This document shows, in pieces, positions 12,227 to 25,848 of a stretch of 64,000 nt of DNA. Position 1 is the stretch's first letter. Each line of letters starts with the position of its first letter. The position numbers were made by a program, and so were the translations under genes. The notes below the pieces were generated by a model, which was not told the DNA's origin, did no database searches, and saw only the letters and a program-made list of their open reading frames with translations. Where the stretch lies: contig NC_134277.1 in the NCBI RefSeq assembly GCF_949628215.1, positions 106,781,463-106,845,462 on the forward strand, written 5' to 3'. Origin of the DNA: Phalacrocorax aristotelis (taxonomy: Eukaryota > Chordata > Aves > Suliformes > Phalacrocoracidae).

Positions 12227-13744
12227 GAGACATAACAATATTTTGGATTATTTCCCTGCTGAAAGCATTATCGTCATTACATCTTAATTTTATTTAGCAA
12301 ACAAAGTAGTTCACTGTCATTGTAACATCATCAATAATAGCATGGTTTTTTTCATTAAATCTCAAAGCAGATTGTCATTAAATGCTAGCCTGTTATGCCT
12401 TTCACAGCTATTTGTAAAAACCTGTGTTCTTTCTGTCTAATGTAATTGCAGCATATTTTCCTCTTCCACTATGTGGGAAAGGATTTTGTTTGGTTCAAGT
12501 TTTTTATTTTATTAAGATTTGATCCAGTTGAGTTTGTACCCCCTGAGGTCCGTGTTTGGTTTGGAATAATTATATACTTGCACACAAACCTGAGTATTAG
12601 CTGACAGCAATAAAAACCATACATCTACTACAGACCCAACCTCAATCAGTAGTTTTGTACCTGATCACTGCAAGCTGCTTTGATTTTGAAAATCAACCCA
12701 AGTTTTATTTTGAAGATTTTGTACATTTCTGTTCAAAGACCACAACAGAAAACATATGTTATATTCCAGGAACTCATGAAGAAAAAGCTAACAGAAATTC
12801 TGGGCAAAAACTTGGCTGTGAGGAGCTGACTAGCATTAGAAGCAATAGTGTTTTTCTGTTTGTCACTTTTATTTTAGTTTTGTTCAGCTTCAGAAGACAA
12901 CAAATCTTTCTGGATTCCTTACAGTTGTCACAAGAAAAACTATGGTGCATCTTCCAGCAAATTATTTGTTAGATTTAATTGTCTTTTATTCTTTTCCAAA
13001 GCTCTCTGTCTACGAATTCAGCCAAACATTTTCCCATTTGTAAGGGTAAACAGAGACACTACTTCTCTTCATAGTAATGAGTCTAATTTAGTCAAAGCTT
13101 TTAAAGAAAAGCTTAATCAAGATCCTGGTGGGGATAAAGAAGAATCAGATTCACAAAAGCACCTAAATGGACCCTGGTTACTTTAAAACTGTGGGTTTAA
13201 AACCACCATCTCAGTAGCTACCAAACTTTGGAGATGTGTGAACATCTCTGGGGCCATAAGTTTTATCTTACAGTTCGCAGATACTTCATATTTTATCTTT
13301 TTGCCTGTTGTGAAGAAAAGAAAATCTACTCCAGGCTGTACTATCTCGCATGTCAGCCTGACCCATATTTAGAAATCTTCACAGAGTAGGAGAGCACATG
13401 CTTCTCAGAGCATGCCTGTATACACCTAGGTGAGCAAACTTCTCACAAAGTAAAGTATGGGCTAGGATGCTTTGGAAGTAAAAGATGTGTGTTAGGTCCT
13501 CATCAAGGCCTCTTGACTGAATACTGTCATGTGTACATTTACGGAGGGAAAAGTAAGAGACAGCAACATGACTAGCTCTGAAAAGAGTGACTTTAATTTT
13601 TGAAAGATGTTGTCAGTAGAGGTTGGAAAGAAGTGCCTCCTTGTGTACAAGGCACTGGTACATCAGTATTTATTTCTGGCCAGCAGTAGATATCAGTCTG
13701 ATGATAAAGCTGGTTCCTTTGCTTTGCTTTTAAAAGCACCTGTT

Positions 13745-13793
13745 TTATATATATATGTTTTATATATTTATATCTGTTTATATTTATATAAAC
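13745..13793. repeat. TA-rich simple repeat
   Basis: TATATA blocks alternating with TTTATA and TGTTTATA. It is an imperfect, low-complexity tract. Confidence 0.8.
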
Positions 13794-16371
13794 AGAGGAG
13801 ATGCCAAGTTAGGGCTCTGGGTTTAAAAACCAGGAAATTATTGACATCCAACACCTTTTGACAGAAAATACGCTACTCCCTTAGGCCCTTCTCAGTTGAA
13901 CGCCAGAGATCATTAAGCAGTTCTACTCCTACATCTGTAAATTTAATGCTAAGGATACGTTTCTTTATGAGGCATATTCTTTTTAAAATTACACTGTTGT
14001 ATTTTCAGAGCCTTAAGCAATTAAATTTAGAATGAAGTCTTACCATGTTTCTGTATGTGGTTCTATATGAGTTCCAGAGATCTACTCCAAAAAAATAAAC
14101 ACATGCATGAGCCATTCCAAATTTAGGCCTCGATTGCTTCGTATTGATATATATTAATACTATAAAATTATCTTTCCATAGGAATGTAGACAATAACTTT
14201 CACATCCCTCCTTGTGGAGAAAGTAGGAAGTTATTATTGAATGTATGTACATTTTATATAGCAATTGTCTTTGCAAAGATTTAGCATTATTGGCATTAGT
14301 CAAGAGAAAATGTATTCCTGAGGGAAAGAACAAAGATAACTGGAGTGGAAGACTAGGTTTAATGAGTACTTTGTTTCAGCTGCTGCAAACTCACAGGCAA
14401 TTACAAATATTTACAACTCCTAATTTTGGGAATGGTGTATAAAACTAAAACTAAAACCAAAGCCACTGAGAACAGTTCTGGGTCCCAGTTCTAGCTGCTT
14501 TGTATGGCTTCAAAACAGCTGCTAGAAAGTTGTTCTAAAGACTCATTCTAGGTTTTCTCAGAAGTGTGTACAATTATCCTGTACAGACCTTTAATTCATG
14601 AGACAGTGGCAGTTCTAATGCTTTTCAAATGATAGAAATTTCAATAAAAAATTCTACAGTAGGGGTGTGGGTGTGTGTTCACATATATGTAGCGCAGAAA
14701 AGGCTTAAAGGAAAAATAATGCACAAAACAACAGTATAGGTCATTTATTATAAAGGTAATACTAACAAGACTAGAATATTTAGTTGTAATATGTTGGAAT
14801 CCAGAAAATTAGATCACTATTACTTTTCTCCTATGTACCTCTTTTTGGCTTAGCCTGAATTGTCATATGTTCATCCCTGACACACTGGGCATAGTCAGAA
14901 AATTCCTGAGTTAGGGCTACAGTGGAGGCACACAAATGCAAGAACTTTATAATGCATTTACTAAACCTGATTTTCAAGACTAAAAACCCTAGTTGTTCAA
15001 GTTCATCATAAGGATGACTGAAGCTTACAGTTATATAATAGACTCACACCACTCAGGTCATGGACAAATTCATAGGACAGGTGGGATGCTGGGATCTTCT
15101 AACTTTCTCCTCCATGCTGTTTTTCATGCTCATCTAGAATTGCCTCATGCCCCCCTCTCTAACTTTGGGTATAACAAGAACATCCCCCTTCACACACAAT
15201 AAGTACAACTGTGTAAGATGATGATGGACTTGATAGCATGTGCACTCTTTGCACTTAGCAGGAGGGAAATAAGGCTCAAAGAGTTATAAAAGTGTGCGGG
15301 TGGGGATGAATCTTACTATCCCCAAGGCAAGAGCTACCCCAGAATGAGAAAAGGAGAGGGCACACTAAACATAGCTAAGGATATATGGCACAATATGTAA
15401 CACTCAACTTTTGGCAGCCTAATGGCCAAATCATCTCTTGAGGCAAACTGGCTGTAGTCTTCTACTCGTGTGGGTATCTCGCCTCCCCGAGGAGTATCCC
15501 AGACACCAGACTGCAGCTGATCTGAAGACAAGGCAAAGGAGAGGATTTGTCTGCTTATGAGAAAAAATGTGCTCGTTACTTCATGTGGCATATTTTCTCT
15601 CAATTATATCACTCTAAATGCTCCTGAAGTGGAGGATGAGTCATCTAAGGACAAATGTACATTTTTATTCTTAAATCTCTCTGAGAACAAGCAGGCCAAA
15701 GGGTTGAAAACATGCCTACATAATTAAGACCTGGAGTTCTCTACAGCTGAGCTTCTAAGTCACTCACAAATCTTGGACGTTCTTCTACAGGCCCTTTCTA
15801 AATTGATGTCATTCTTTCAGAGTCAACAGAGTGCTGGTAGTCTATAATACTGGGAAACCTGGCTCTATGTTACTAATGCCATAATTATTATCATAACTTT
15901 AAGTAGCTATGCTTCCCTGAGAACATTTTCTCTTTATGTATTTTAAATGTAAAGTATTTCCATAGGAATTAGTTATCAACAAACTGTAGATTTAGTAGAT
16001 TTAAGGGAACTTATTTGCTTTGCAGAACAGGTTAAGATTAATTACAAAGTTTTATACAATTATGTCTTCACCCAGATTATTGTACAACCTTTACCTATTA
16101 CAGTTTTTCTCACCTGTGCAATCTTTACAATAAAAGCCATGAGACCACATGGTCCACAAAACTGTGGTCAATAAAAACGTGGCAATTTCAAAGCTTCAAT
16201 TGACACCAGCTTAGTTTTCTCAAAACTCTTTTTTTTTTCCCCTTAGATAATTAGAGCTATGAGATTTAGATAACTGCAAGAAAGTAACTGAGAAAGAGCA
16301 ATACATTGATTAATGTAATTCCCTCTACTTTGCTTGGCTAATAATGGCTGCCTGCAATTCAGAGTATGGGA

Positions 16372-16420
16372 ATTTGCATACTATCGTAAATTACTAAAAC
16401 TGTGCTATCATTATGCAAAT
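16372..16420. promoter_or_regulatory. Inverted pair of octamer (POU) motifs
   Basis: ATTTGCAT at 16372-16379 and its exact reverse complement ATGCAAAT at 16413-16420, 33 bp apart. Homeodomain-type TAAT cores lie just upstream (TAATTAG near 16250, TAATGG near 16342). The octamer is the known POU-factor site. That this is a working enhancer is only a guess, since such short motifs also occur by chance in AT-rich DNA. Confidence 0.25.
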
Positions 16421-18808
16421 ACAAGTGCAAGAATATGGGTGACTAAAAAATAAGTACAAATACTGTAAGGGTAAATTAGGTAAAAATGTAACAGTGTTAC
16501 TGAATTTTGACTCATTGAAACATTTCCAATTTTAAAACGATAGTGCTGGGATAGTTAAAATATGTTGAAATATAAAATAAAGAGCAGAAGAACAGAACCT
16601 AGGACAGTTTTCAGTAACTTTCCTAGAAACTAATTTTCTGCCAATATCCCTGTTGCATAATGAAGATAACATTTGTTCACCTTATAGAGAAGGCTGGGCT
16701 CTTAAACCAGTAATGAGCTCTGAGACCCTTAAATGAAAGAGATAATCTGGAAGTCTTAGGTGCTATAACAATGATGATTGGTATTAGAAATATGTTAAAA
16801 AATACAATTATATTATTAATGCTTTTATTTAAATTTTTATCTGATGAATATTATGTTTTCATGGTATTTGGAAATTATGTTGAACTTAGGTGTATTTATT
16901 CTGGATGTAAATATTACGGAATGTGTCAAAGTGTATCACAGAAATGAGGCTTTTTTTATTCTTTACTCATATCCCATTTAGAGCTCATTAAATAGTGTGT
17001 TAAATTAAACATTTGCTATGCATTCTAGATATTCTAATTGTAAATAGGACCCTGCTCACCTCAGATCAAATTATGTGGTAACTTTTGCAAAGATTATGTC
17101 AAACCTGTTAAACATGATATAATGATTGGATCTAGGAAATGGATAATTGTGTTAACTTCTTCTGTACCAGATTTTCATTACATTTATGTAAAATTGTCAT
17201 AGGATAAGTCTGCTGATTGAAATACATCAACAATATTGACTATTAATGAGACTGTATGATTCAACATGAAGTTGCCTGGAATCTAGACTGCAGGACTTCA
17301 AGGAAGCTCTGTCTCCAGGAGATTTTGCCCTGACCTATTTGTTTGTTTTAGCAGCAGAATGAATAACCAAGCTCAAAACTTCTCCTTGGACAATCTAGCA
17401 AACAATAAAAGAAGCTGTTATAGAAAATTGTGGAGAAACATTATGGGTTTTGCTGTTTACATCATTGTTTGCATCCTATATTTTCAGTCAGACTTGCATT
17501 ATTTTTCCTTTTTCACTTTTCAAAATTGCAATCATGATTTCACTGCCAGGACCTACAAAATATCACAATTAATTTTTCTTTGCTAGAATTGTTTCCTATG
17601 CCACACTCCACAGGGATGAGCTCACATTTTATACCTGCACAGTCCCAGTTTATGAGCTATTTGTTGTAAAAGGATTTCCACTTCTGAAGTTAGAGCATTG
17701 TCTGAGCTCAAGCAAGAGGGGAAGGAAAGGGATGGAAATCAAGAGAACCAAAGGCATGCATGCGTGGCATAGGACTCATGGAACGCCATCCATCGGATCA
17801 CGTTGCTACTCTTTATCAACGACATGTCTGCAGCAGGTCAAAAATGTCAAGTAAGCGTTTTGCTGTCAAGATGACATTTTACTTTCCTGTTGCCTGATAC
17901 TTTCCAAGAGAAAATGGCAGATCCAAACAAGCCATTATGATAAGCAACACTCACAATTATGAAATGTTGGTTTAGTGTGGTACTAAGAATACTTTGAAAG
18001 CCAGCAACAGAACCTGGAGAGACACTTTCCAGTGACTCTTCCTCCAAAGGCCCTAATATAAAATTCACATGGTAATGTCAGGGCTTTAAACAGTCATCTT
18101 CTTCAGCTAAAGAATTAACATTTAGAAATTATAAGGAAATTTAGACTAATAGAGAGACAAATGTATCCACAGAGAATTTCTTTTGAGGTCATTGGAGCTA
18201 CTGCAAGATTGATTTTTTCCTCACTGTCTGTGAAATGAAAAGACATAGCTATGTGCATAATGATGAGAGAAGCAATCACTAATTTCAGAAAGGAAATGTG
18301 TAAGGACATCAGGTGAAAGTGAGAATGGGAGCAGATTGTGAGGAAAAAGAGGATACAGATGTTGAATATGAGAGGTTTAATTTCTCATCACATATCAGTC
18401 TGATCTACACTGCTGGCCAGAGTAAACTGCATGAAATAGGGATGATATGAAATGGGGTACTTTATATGCTAACTTCACATCCTGGAGCTTTGCAATAGCT
18501 AACAATGCAATTCTAACATTAAGAGACTAAAAAAATATTTTATGCTACAACATCTCTCCACAACTCCTTAGTTGTGCTCAGAAGATGATAGAAAAAATAT
18601 ACCTGCTATTTTAATCTGCATTCCATACAGTCAGAAACATCATCAGCTGCAGAAATCTTTAAAGATGCAATTGTGACATGTTGAAGTAAGCCAGCTGAAT
18701 TTTTAAATGTTAACTATTAAACAATATAATGATATGATTTTTCAGTTCTACAAGCTTTTTAAGGATTTTTTAAAGAGATACCTACCACCATCTCACTGTG
18801 ATTATTTT

Positions 18809-18826
18809 TATATATATATATATATA
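18809..18826. repeat. (TA)9 microsatellite
   Basis: Nine uninterrupted TA units. Confidence 0.95.
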
Positions 18827-19858
18827 AGACTATGATAAATAAATGAATAAAGATAGGATTCTAAGTTATCAAGTTCAGCTCTCTTTCAATTTCTGTGTTT
18901 ATCTTTTTTTTTTTAATTTTACATGCTTATTTTTATTAAGTTCAATTTTGAGCCAGTTTCCTCCTACCCATTTTCTGATCTGGAAGGCACAGAAGAAGGT
19001 TATAAGAAAATGCTGTTTTTCAGGTAAAAATACAATACATTTTTCACATGTATTTGTCACTTCATCCTTCAAAATAGCTTTCAATGCATGTTGAATAATG
19101 TTAGGGCAATGAACTATGAATGGCTTTCCTGCAATGGAGACAGTTTTTCCTAAAAATACATTAGATTCATTCTGACACAAAAGAAGAAAAAGCAATCTTA
19201 TTGTCTTTTATTCTCATATATTTCATGGTTGTACAGAAATATTTGGGAGAGAGTGGTCACAGGCGTACTTCCTTTGAAGGCGAGAAGAAGTAATAACAAC
19301 AGTAGTTTAATAAATAATGCTATACCGTACTCTGACCAACATCTCAGTTAACAGCGATACACAGCATTATTTAAACAAAGAGGTTGAAGATTAGGGAACT
19401 GTACGTCATCCCTAGGTTGAGCTAGAGAAAAGGGAAAGCAAGGGATTTTCTCTTAGGACAATGAGTTGGGATAATGGCTCAAGAAATGTGAGAGTAGCCT
19501 TCTTCGACACAGCTTTGAAGCCAGAAACATTAGGTTTCTGACACTGAGATAACTGGAGAATTTCTGTGCCATATTTTTTAGAGCTGCAAGTCAGAGAAGA
19601 GAAGACTTCAAATAAGTGCTGATTGAGCGAAAGGGATGTTTTGTATTAGCACTTTTGTGAAACGAATGTTTGCCCCAGGGCAAAATGTAATCAACATCTT
19701 TCACAACCAGGACCACTCTTTCTATGCCTAGCACTATCCATCATGTTTGCTATTGATCATTCTTTCAGGGGAGGAATAGCAATAGCAATCTAACATCCTA
19801 CCTTCCAACATCTAGGAGATAAACTGATGGCTTTTTGGAATTAGAGCATAATATAGGC

Positions 19859-20438
19859 TGTTGTGGTTTAGCCCCAGCTGGCAACTCAGGCCTGCACAGC
19901 CGCTCGCTCACTCCTCCACTGGCGGGATGGAGGAGAGAATCAGAAGGGTGAAAGTGAGAAAGCTCGTGGGTTGAGATAGGAACAGTTTAGTATTTAAAAT
20001 AAAACATTAATAACAACAACAATAATAATGTGATGAAAATAATGAGAGAGGGGGTGGGGAGAATGAACAACCAAAACCAACAGCCCATGACACAGCCGCT
20101 TACCGACCCAATGCCACCAGTCCCTGAGCCGTGACCACCCTGACCACACACACCCCCCCCCCCACTGCCCCCGTTAATGTACTGGTCATGACGTCACATG
20201 GTACGGAACGAACATCCCATTGGCCAGTCGGGGTCAGCTGACTCGGCTGTGGCCCCGCCCCTCCCGGCCTCCTGCCCACCTGGCAGAGCGCGGGAAGCTG
20301 GAAAGGCCCCTGACTGCTGCAGGCGCTGCTTGGCGACACCGAGCCGCTACTTAACCGCAACTAACGCATCAGTGTGCCACGGGCGCTTTGCCAGCCGCAG
20401 TGAAGGGAATTAACCCTGTCCCAGCCAAAACCAGCACA
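19859..20438 (-). mobile_element. CpG-rich solo LTR, ERVL-like
   Basis: Complete LTR on the minus strand, beginning TGTGCTGGTTTTGGC (plus end at 20438) and ending AAACCACAACA (plus start at 19859), about 580 bp. It keeps many CpGs, a CCAAT box (ATTGG at 20218-20222 on the plus strand), and an intact palindromic CRE TGACGTCA at 20189-20196. An A/T-rich tract near 19995-20030 sits where other copies carry the polyadenylation signal. A perfect 8-bp stem lies near the 3' end (19911-19918 with 19928-19935). The flanking pentamers TAGGC and CAGAC match at only three of five positions, so the target duplication is not secure. No viral genes are attached. High CpG retention suggests it is younger than the copies at 4789, 27748 and 49284. 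Confidence 0.87.
20189..20196. promoter_or_regulatory. Intact CRE palindrome in LTR promoter
   Basis: TGACGTCA, the consensus site for CREB/ATF proteins. It sits in the U3 part of the LTR between the CCAAT box and the expected transcription start. Corresponding sites in sister LTRs are decayed by one step (TGATGTCA at 27983-27990, TGACATCA at 61236-61243). Binding is known for the motif; activity here is inferred. Confidence 0.6.
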
Positions 20439-22063
20439 CAGACCTAGGTTCTGGTAGAGGCGCACTGGTTTGACAGTGCATTCCCTTTGTTCCTGAAAAA
20501 AAATGAATATAAACTTTTACTACTCTGAGTCAGTAGTATGTTTAATTTAGAACAGAATTCAGACTAACTAACATTAAACACCCAGCAGGTCAGTGGCATC
20601 TTCCTAGAGGATGATTCATAGGACTTAAGTTAGAAGATTCTCCTCTTAAGTTTCACATCCCCATAACTCATAATATTACTTCCAAGAAAATTTAGAAAGT
20701 TTATGCAATAGGTAAACAGATATTATGTGGTCAAGAGCTCTGGATCCAAAAGAATGCATTTACATTGATGCAGCATCCATGGAAAAAGAAAGAGATCAGG
20801 TTAAGTAATATTTAACAAATATTGCTTCAGTAATTCCACAGACTCAGAAAATTCCCAAAGGCTTAAACCATACTTAAGTTCATAGAATGGCTGAAAATGT
20901 TCATTAATTGCTCATGCCTTGGCTTTGGACCATCTGGTTTCTAATCGGGGGAAATAATGAGAAGGGATCTATATTGTCATACTTTAAAATACCTATACAA
21001 AAGACAATCATCCAGAATATCAAGAAGAAGTAAATGTATATAAATTCAAATACATCTTTTCCTGACTAATATCTATGCATTATTTTTGTTGTGTCCCCCT
21101 TAATCGGAGTCCATGTTGTCAGATAACAGCTTTCTTAAAGACCTTCATCTTGACCAATTTCTCATTTTGCCAGCAGCCAGAGAAAGTGCTTTTCTTTGGT
21201 TTTCTATCAGCTGCAGATGGTGTCAAAAGAACACAGACCTAAACAGGTGTCGATGGTCACCATTGTCTATATGTTGCAAGCAGAATGATGGCAACTGATC
21301 TGAGAGATAGAAGGTCAAGAGACACTACTTCCTGTAGTTGGACAGAGAGAAAGAGGATGTCTTTCCTGACAGCATATAGAGGCATAAGAAGGTGCTTAAG
21401 CCTGTAAGATTTAGCTATGACATTTCCTCATTCATAAGGCGGTTGTCGTCTTTTGCTCTGATGTTTTTTTCTTTACCCACACTGCTATAAAGGGTGCAAT
21501 CTGCAGAACTAATACTCAGGAAATAGCTTTCAATAGCAAATGTATTGGATAAAATTTAATTTCTTGAAGAATTAAAACTTCATCTAAAACTAAATTTCCC
21601 TAAACCAAACTGCAGCTGGAAGGAGGTACCTGTTATAATTTAGCAATGTGATACAGCAGTTTATAAGCACATCTACAAATGATGGGTGCAGCTCTCAGTT
21701 GCATGCTTCCTAATTACAACTATAAAAGATTAATTACACATCTCAGTATATATTCCTCAAGCTCCCATTTTTAAAGAGGGTGAGAAACACAGCACCTCAT
21801 TTTCAGACTGGTCATGGTCATAAACAGGACGTTCCTCTGGATTTCTAGTATGAATGTCTGTCAAACAGGTATTCTCAGAGGATATTTAGCATTCACCAAC
21901 TTCAGGAATTACTTTCAAAACTACTTTCTTCTGAAATGCTGCTGGAAGTATCAATAATGCTAGTATTCTTTACAGCTTTACTTAATGAATTGGTGGTGGC
22001 AGTAGTTACAGCAGCTTTCAAATATTTTTTTTCTAGATTTGGAGACATGCTTTGTTTAAACAG

Positions 22064-22083
22064 AGGTCAAAGACCTGAGGTCA
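22064..22083 (+). promoter_or_regulatory. AGGTCA half-site cluster
   Basis: Two AGGTCA nuclear-receptor half sites (22064-22069, 22078-22083) in direct orientation, 8 bp apart, with an inverted GACCT half site between them (22072-22076). The half site is an established receptor target. Function here is speculative. Confidence 0.2.
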
Positions 22084-23420
22084 GCCCAGGAAGTCTCTTA
22101 TATTCTCAGAGTGAATAAGAAGGATGGTGTATTTCTTTATCTGGATAAATAACTCTATATTTGAGAATTTAAAACAGATAGCGATAGGCAAAAAAATTGA
22201 TCCTGGAATTTATTTTCATGGTTTAATATGTACAAAAATTGAGAAAAAATGCAGTTTAATTACTGAGTTATTCAATATAGTGATAAATGTCTTGCTTCAT
22301 ATTGGATCTTTTTCCCATTTACACTACTGGAATGAAATTCACTTAGAGAAGTATGTCCTTAAAATGACCTGTTAACAGAGAGCATGGAAAATGGAGAAAG
22401 GTTATGATAATACACAGGAAATCTTGTGGTCTAGAGGTTTCTATTGGATACAACAGAAACATTTCTAAAAGATCAATACCCGCGGTGTTTAGTCCTTCTT
22501 CAGTTACTAGTCATCACACCATGTCCCTAGGAAAACTCAAGAGAATTTTTAGGAACTCAAGTAATAACTAAGCTCTTCACTAAAGACAGATAATGCAAGT
22601 TTGCTTAGTATCTCTGTGTTGACATCTTAAGATCTCAAGAGGAAAAATATTTGTATGCAGTATTTTCAAGAGGCAATACACAATAGTACAATCTTTGCTC
22701 TTGTGTTCTTTGATGAAAAAAAAGATAAGATTTTCTAAAAATGGTACTTCTCAATCAAGGAGATATTTATTACATCCTAGAAAAAATGCAGATTCTATGC
22801 TTTACCGCATTCTTAAAGCCATTGAAATGGAGGTAACAGGATATAAACTGTTACCATTTGTTTATGTCAACAAAAAGGTGAAAATCCTAGGAGAATTCTC
22901 TGCATAATCTCATTCAAGAGACACTATGAAAGCAATATGTCATCATTTTTCTGCTGAGACATCTATTTCATGCTGCACAAAGTCAATTGTCATAAATGGG
23001 GATCCATACGTGAATTCATATTCTGACACTGACCAAGGTCTAATTTTTATATCTCCTAACCTCCTGTTGTTAAGTGAGTTTTAGAACTCTGGAATTCAGA
23101 TCGTTCAGCTTACCTGGCCTAACCAAAATTAATTTTATATTTGTATCTAACCATAACAGAAATAAGCAAGACCATGACTTAAGTAAACAAATGACCTGGA
23201 ATAGACCTGGTGTAACATATTTGTGAAAGCTCAGGGTTATAAATGAAATTGATCTGGTCATTTTAATCATTTCAAAGGACTGAAGCAGTCTTCACAATTA
23301 GTACAATTTTTAAAATCTTTTTAAAAAGCAATAAACTGATGCTTACCAGGGGAGTCTAAATCAGACAGTGAGCTGACAAATACTATAAATATTGGCCTTA
23401 TGCAGTCTACAGGGTGCTTC

Positions 23421-23466
23421 CTGAATATACAGACTTAACCTGAATATACAGACTTAACCTGAATAT
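23421..23466. repeat. Tandem duplication of a 19-bp unit
   Basis: The unit CTGAATATACAGACTTAAC occurs twice without mismatch (23421-23439, 23440-23458) and is followed by 8 bases of a third copy. The perfection suggests a recent slippage or duplication. Confidence 0.95.
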
Positions 23467-25766
23467 CTGCTAAAAGATACTTTAATGGTTCTGTTTCTCT
23501 CAGCAGTGATTGTTTTTACAGTGAAACCTTGCCATCCGTTTAGTCCTATTTAATTCATGTAGCAGAGGCAGTGGAATAGAACAATGCCTCCTGCTTCCTG
23601 CCTTGAAAATGCTATCCCTCTTCATTGGGATATTCAGAAAAGGGGTCATTCACAGAGTAGGGAGGGAAGCATTAAGTTCTGACTTATGAAAAAGGTTTCG
23701 AGCCTCTCATGTATTCATGCCAAAAGTAAGGAAGGAATATCAATATGTCTTGTATGGCCTTGGGAGTTAAAAGAGAATTACATTACAAAAGCCTAATGTA
23801 AATCAGGCTTCATACACATTACTGTAATGGAGAAATACTAGATTACTCCAGCTGAAGACATGTTCCACAAATGAATGTAGCATGTGAAACACAAATCAAT
23901 TTTCCATCTCCTCTTAAATCCTAGAAGCTCAAGAGTATTTCAGAAATCAGTCTAGGATCAGCTCCTTCACTCTGGAGAGACTGATTTCCTATCAGGGGAA
24001 CACTGAACTCTAATAGAAGGTGAAAAGGATATAATACTGTCCTTCTCCCAGATTTATGGTTTAAGCATTAAATAAAACAGATAACAGTGTAGGATTACTG
24101 GCACTTCGATATTGCTGTTTTCAGCATGCTCCCAGTGGAGGCTTGGCCAGGGGAGACTGAAAGCAGCTCTGAGAGGGAGAGAGCCTAGGCACCTGGATGC
24201 AAGTGATGCCATCCCTTTTGGCCTCAAGACCCTGTGCAAGCGGCCCCAGCCTGTTTTATTTAGAGAGATGTTCCTTTTTGACTATTTATCAGTCACCAAG
24301 AGGGTGTATAACTGAAATGCTGTGCAGCATGCCATACCTGCATCCTCACCATGTGGCTGCAATAAGCACCCTGCAGTGTGCCCAAACCTGCAGAAAACCA
24401 TGTTCAGGCTTGTTATGGTGAGTGCCAGTCTAGAAGCCATGCTTAGGAATTTAGAGGTCCTGTGCTCTGGGAAGTTGGTTGGTCTGTGCCCCAGGCCCAG
24501 CTTGCAGGCTCTCTCTCCCTGTAGACAATGACAGCCTTGGTCTTGAAATACTACTGAGCTGTCCTTTAGATATACCTTTGTTCTCAACTAGTTTGCCAGA
24601 CTTTCTGGAGGATATGCTATCAATGATTCCTGAAAGGTAAGGTTATAGATTTGATTTGCCTAAAATGCAGCTGGCATCACTAGGGCATATTAATATTTGC
24701 AGTCTGGTCAGTCAGTAAGTGAAGCCACTCATTCCCTTTCAGTGTCTGTGTCTTCAATCTTTTTAAAGAATTATTCCATCTCAGGCTTTCTGCTGCTGAA
24801 CAAGTATAAAGGAATACATATGTTTCTTATTCTGGTTTTGGTGGTACCCAAATTTTTTTCCCCATCTTTTTCTGTTAAATGAAGACTTTTGCTCAGTTTA
24901 GCCAGGACATATCTACCTATTACACAAAATGAGAGGAAACAGATGAAGTGATCCCATTTCCCTTCTTACACACTTGACATTAAAACAGAAAAACTAGAAT
25001 TGCAAAGCAGACATAAAAATGTAATCAGTGACTCTAAAACCTGATGAAAATTTTAAGTTTGGATTTCAATTACCAAAAAAAGGAGAAATGAAAATAAAAA
25101 CTCCTCAGAAATGGCAATACAAGCCACAAACATTTCTAACTGTCATCAAATCAAACAAAATGTCAGTGTTTTCACATCAGAACTGCCAAAATATATTAAA
25201 ATACTTATAATTTTAACTTCTAAAGCATATGCGCTCTGCAAAATTTCATTTTTATAAGCGTGAGTAATAATCTAGATTTCAAAAGTGGGCAATTCAGAGT
25301 AATAAACACATCTTCAATGGATAATAAAAAATATAATTAAATTAGTCTTTATGCAAAATATCCTGATTTGGACTATTCATATCAAGCCAAAGAAAGCTTT
25401 TGAGGAAGAAGAACCATGATATGGACTTTGCTGATTTTGTTCCCTATTCATTGATAAATTATATTTGTTGAGCTGTTCAGATAATCTGCACTATAGCATC
25501 TGCATATAATACAAACATAATAATTTTAGGTTATATAAACCGAAGGGTTTCAGTTTTTAAATTACACAGAGATAATTTAAGGAAAAAAAACACCAAGATG
25601 TTAAAAAACTAACACTTATATTTACAGAGCACTGTATTTTCATAAAGGGTTTTATACCCCATTTTATTGTGATATATATGTGTGCTGGTTTTGGCTGAGA
25701 AGGGGTTAATTCTCCTCACTGTGGGGGTCGGCTACCTTTCCAGTTTCCCGTGCTCTGCCGCGTGGC

Positions 25767-25781
25767 GGGGGGGGGGGGGGG
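25767..25781 (+). repeat. G15 homopolymer in LTR
   Basis: Fifteen consecutive G, followed closely by GGG, GGGG, GGGG and GGGGG runs, giving strong quadruplex potential. Its length in the assembly may be unreliable. Confidence 0.85.
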
Positions 25782-25848
25782 CTGGGAGGGGCGGGGCCAT
25801 GGCGGGGGCGGCTGACCCCGACTGGCCAATGGCAGGTTCATTCCATAC

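Larger units (their letters stand above)
8266..19858. other. Long unique AT-rich region, no gene seen
   Basis: About 11.6 kb without a nameable transposon or a convincing exon. Open frames are all short (105 codons or fewer, for example at 9335-9658 and 12655-12972) and look like chance in AT-rich DNA. Small features are listed separately: A/C-rich tracts (9356-9410, 11482-11600, 12161-12226), TA tracts (13745-13793, 18809-18826) and an inverted pair of octamer motifs (16372-16420). The region resembles intergenic or deep intronic DNA. Confidence 0.5.
20439..25680. other. Unique AT-rich DNA, no gene seen
   Basis: No exon or transposon recognised. A GC-richer patch at about 24100-24590 has overlapping open frames on both strands (up to 101 codons) but no motif, and frames open on both strands at once argue against coding. 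A 19-bp tandem duplication (23421-23466) and an AGGTCA cluster (22064-22083) are the only small structures noted. Confidence 0.5.

Noticed and set aside
12655..12972. 105-codon plus-strand frame with a hydrophobic stretch
   Set aside because: AT-rich composition, no motif and no surrounding exon signals. In a 64-kb window a few frames of this length are expected by chance.
19854..20443. Target-site duplication for the 19859 LTR (TAGGC / CAGAC)
   Set aside because: Only three of five positions match, so I do not claim a duplication.
24054..24587. GC-richer patch with frames open on both strands (up to 101 codons)
   Set aside because: No motif, mutually overlapping frames, no splice or promoter context; not supported as a gene.
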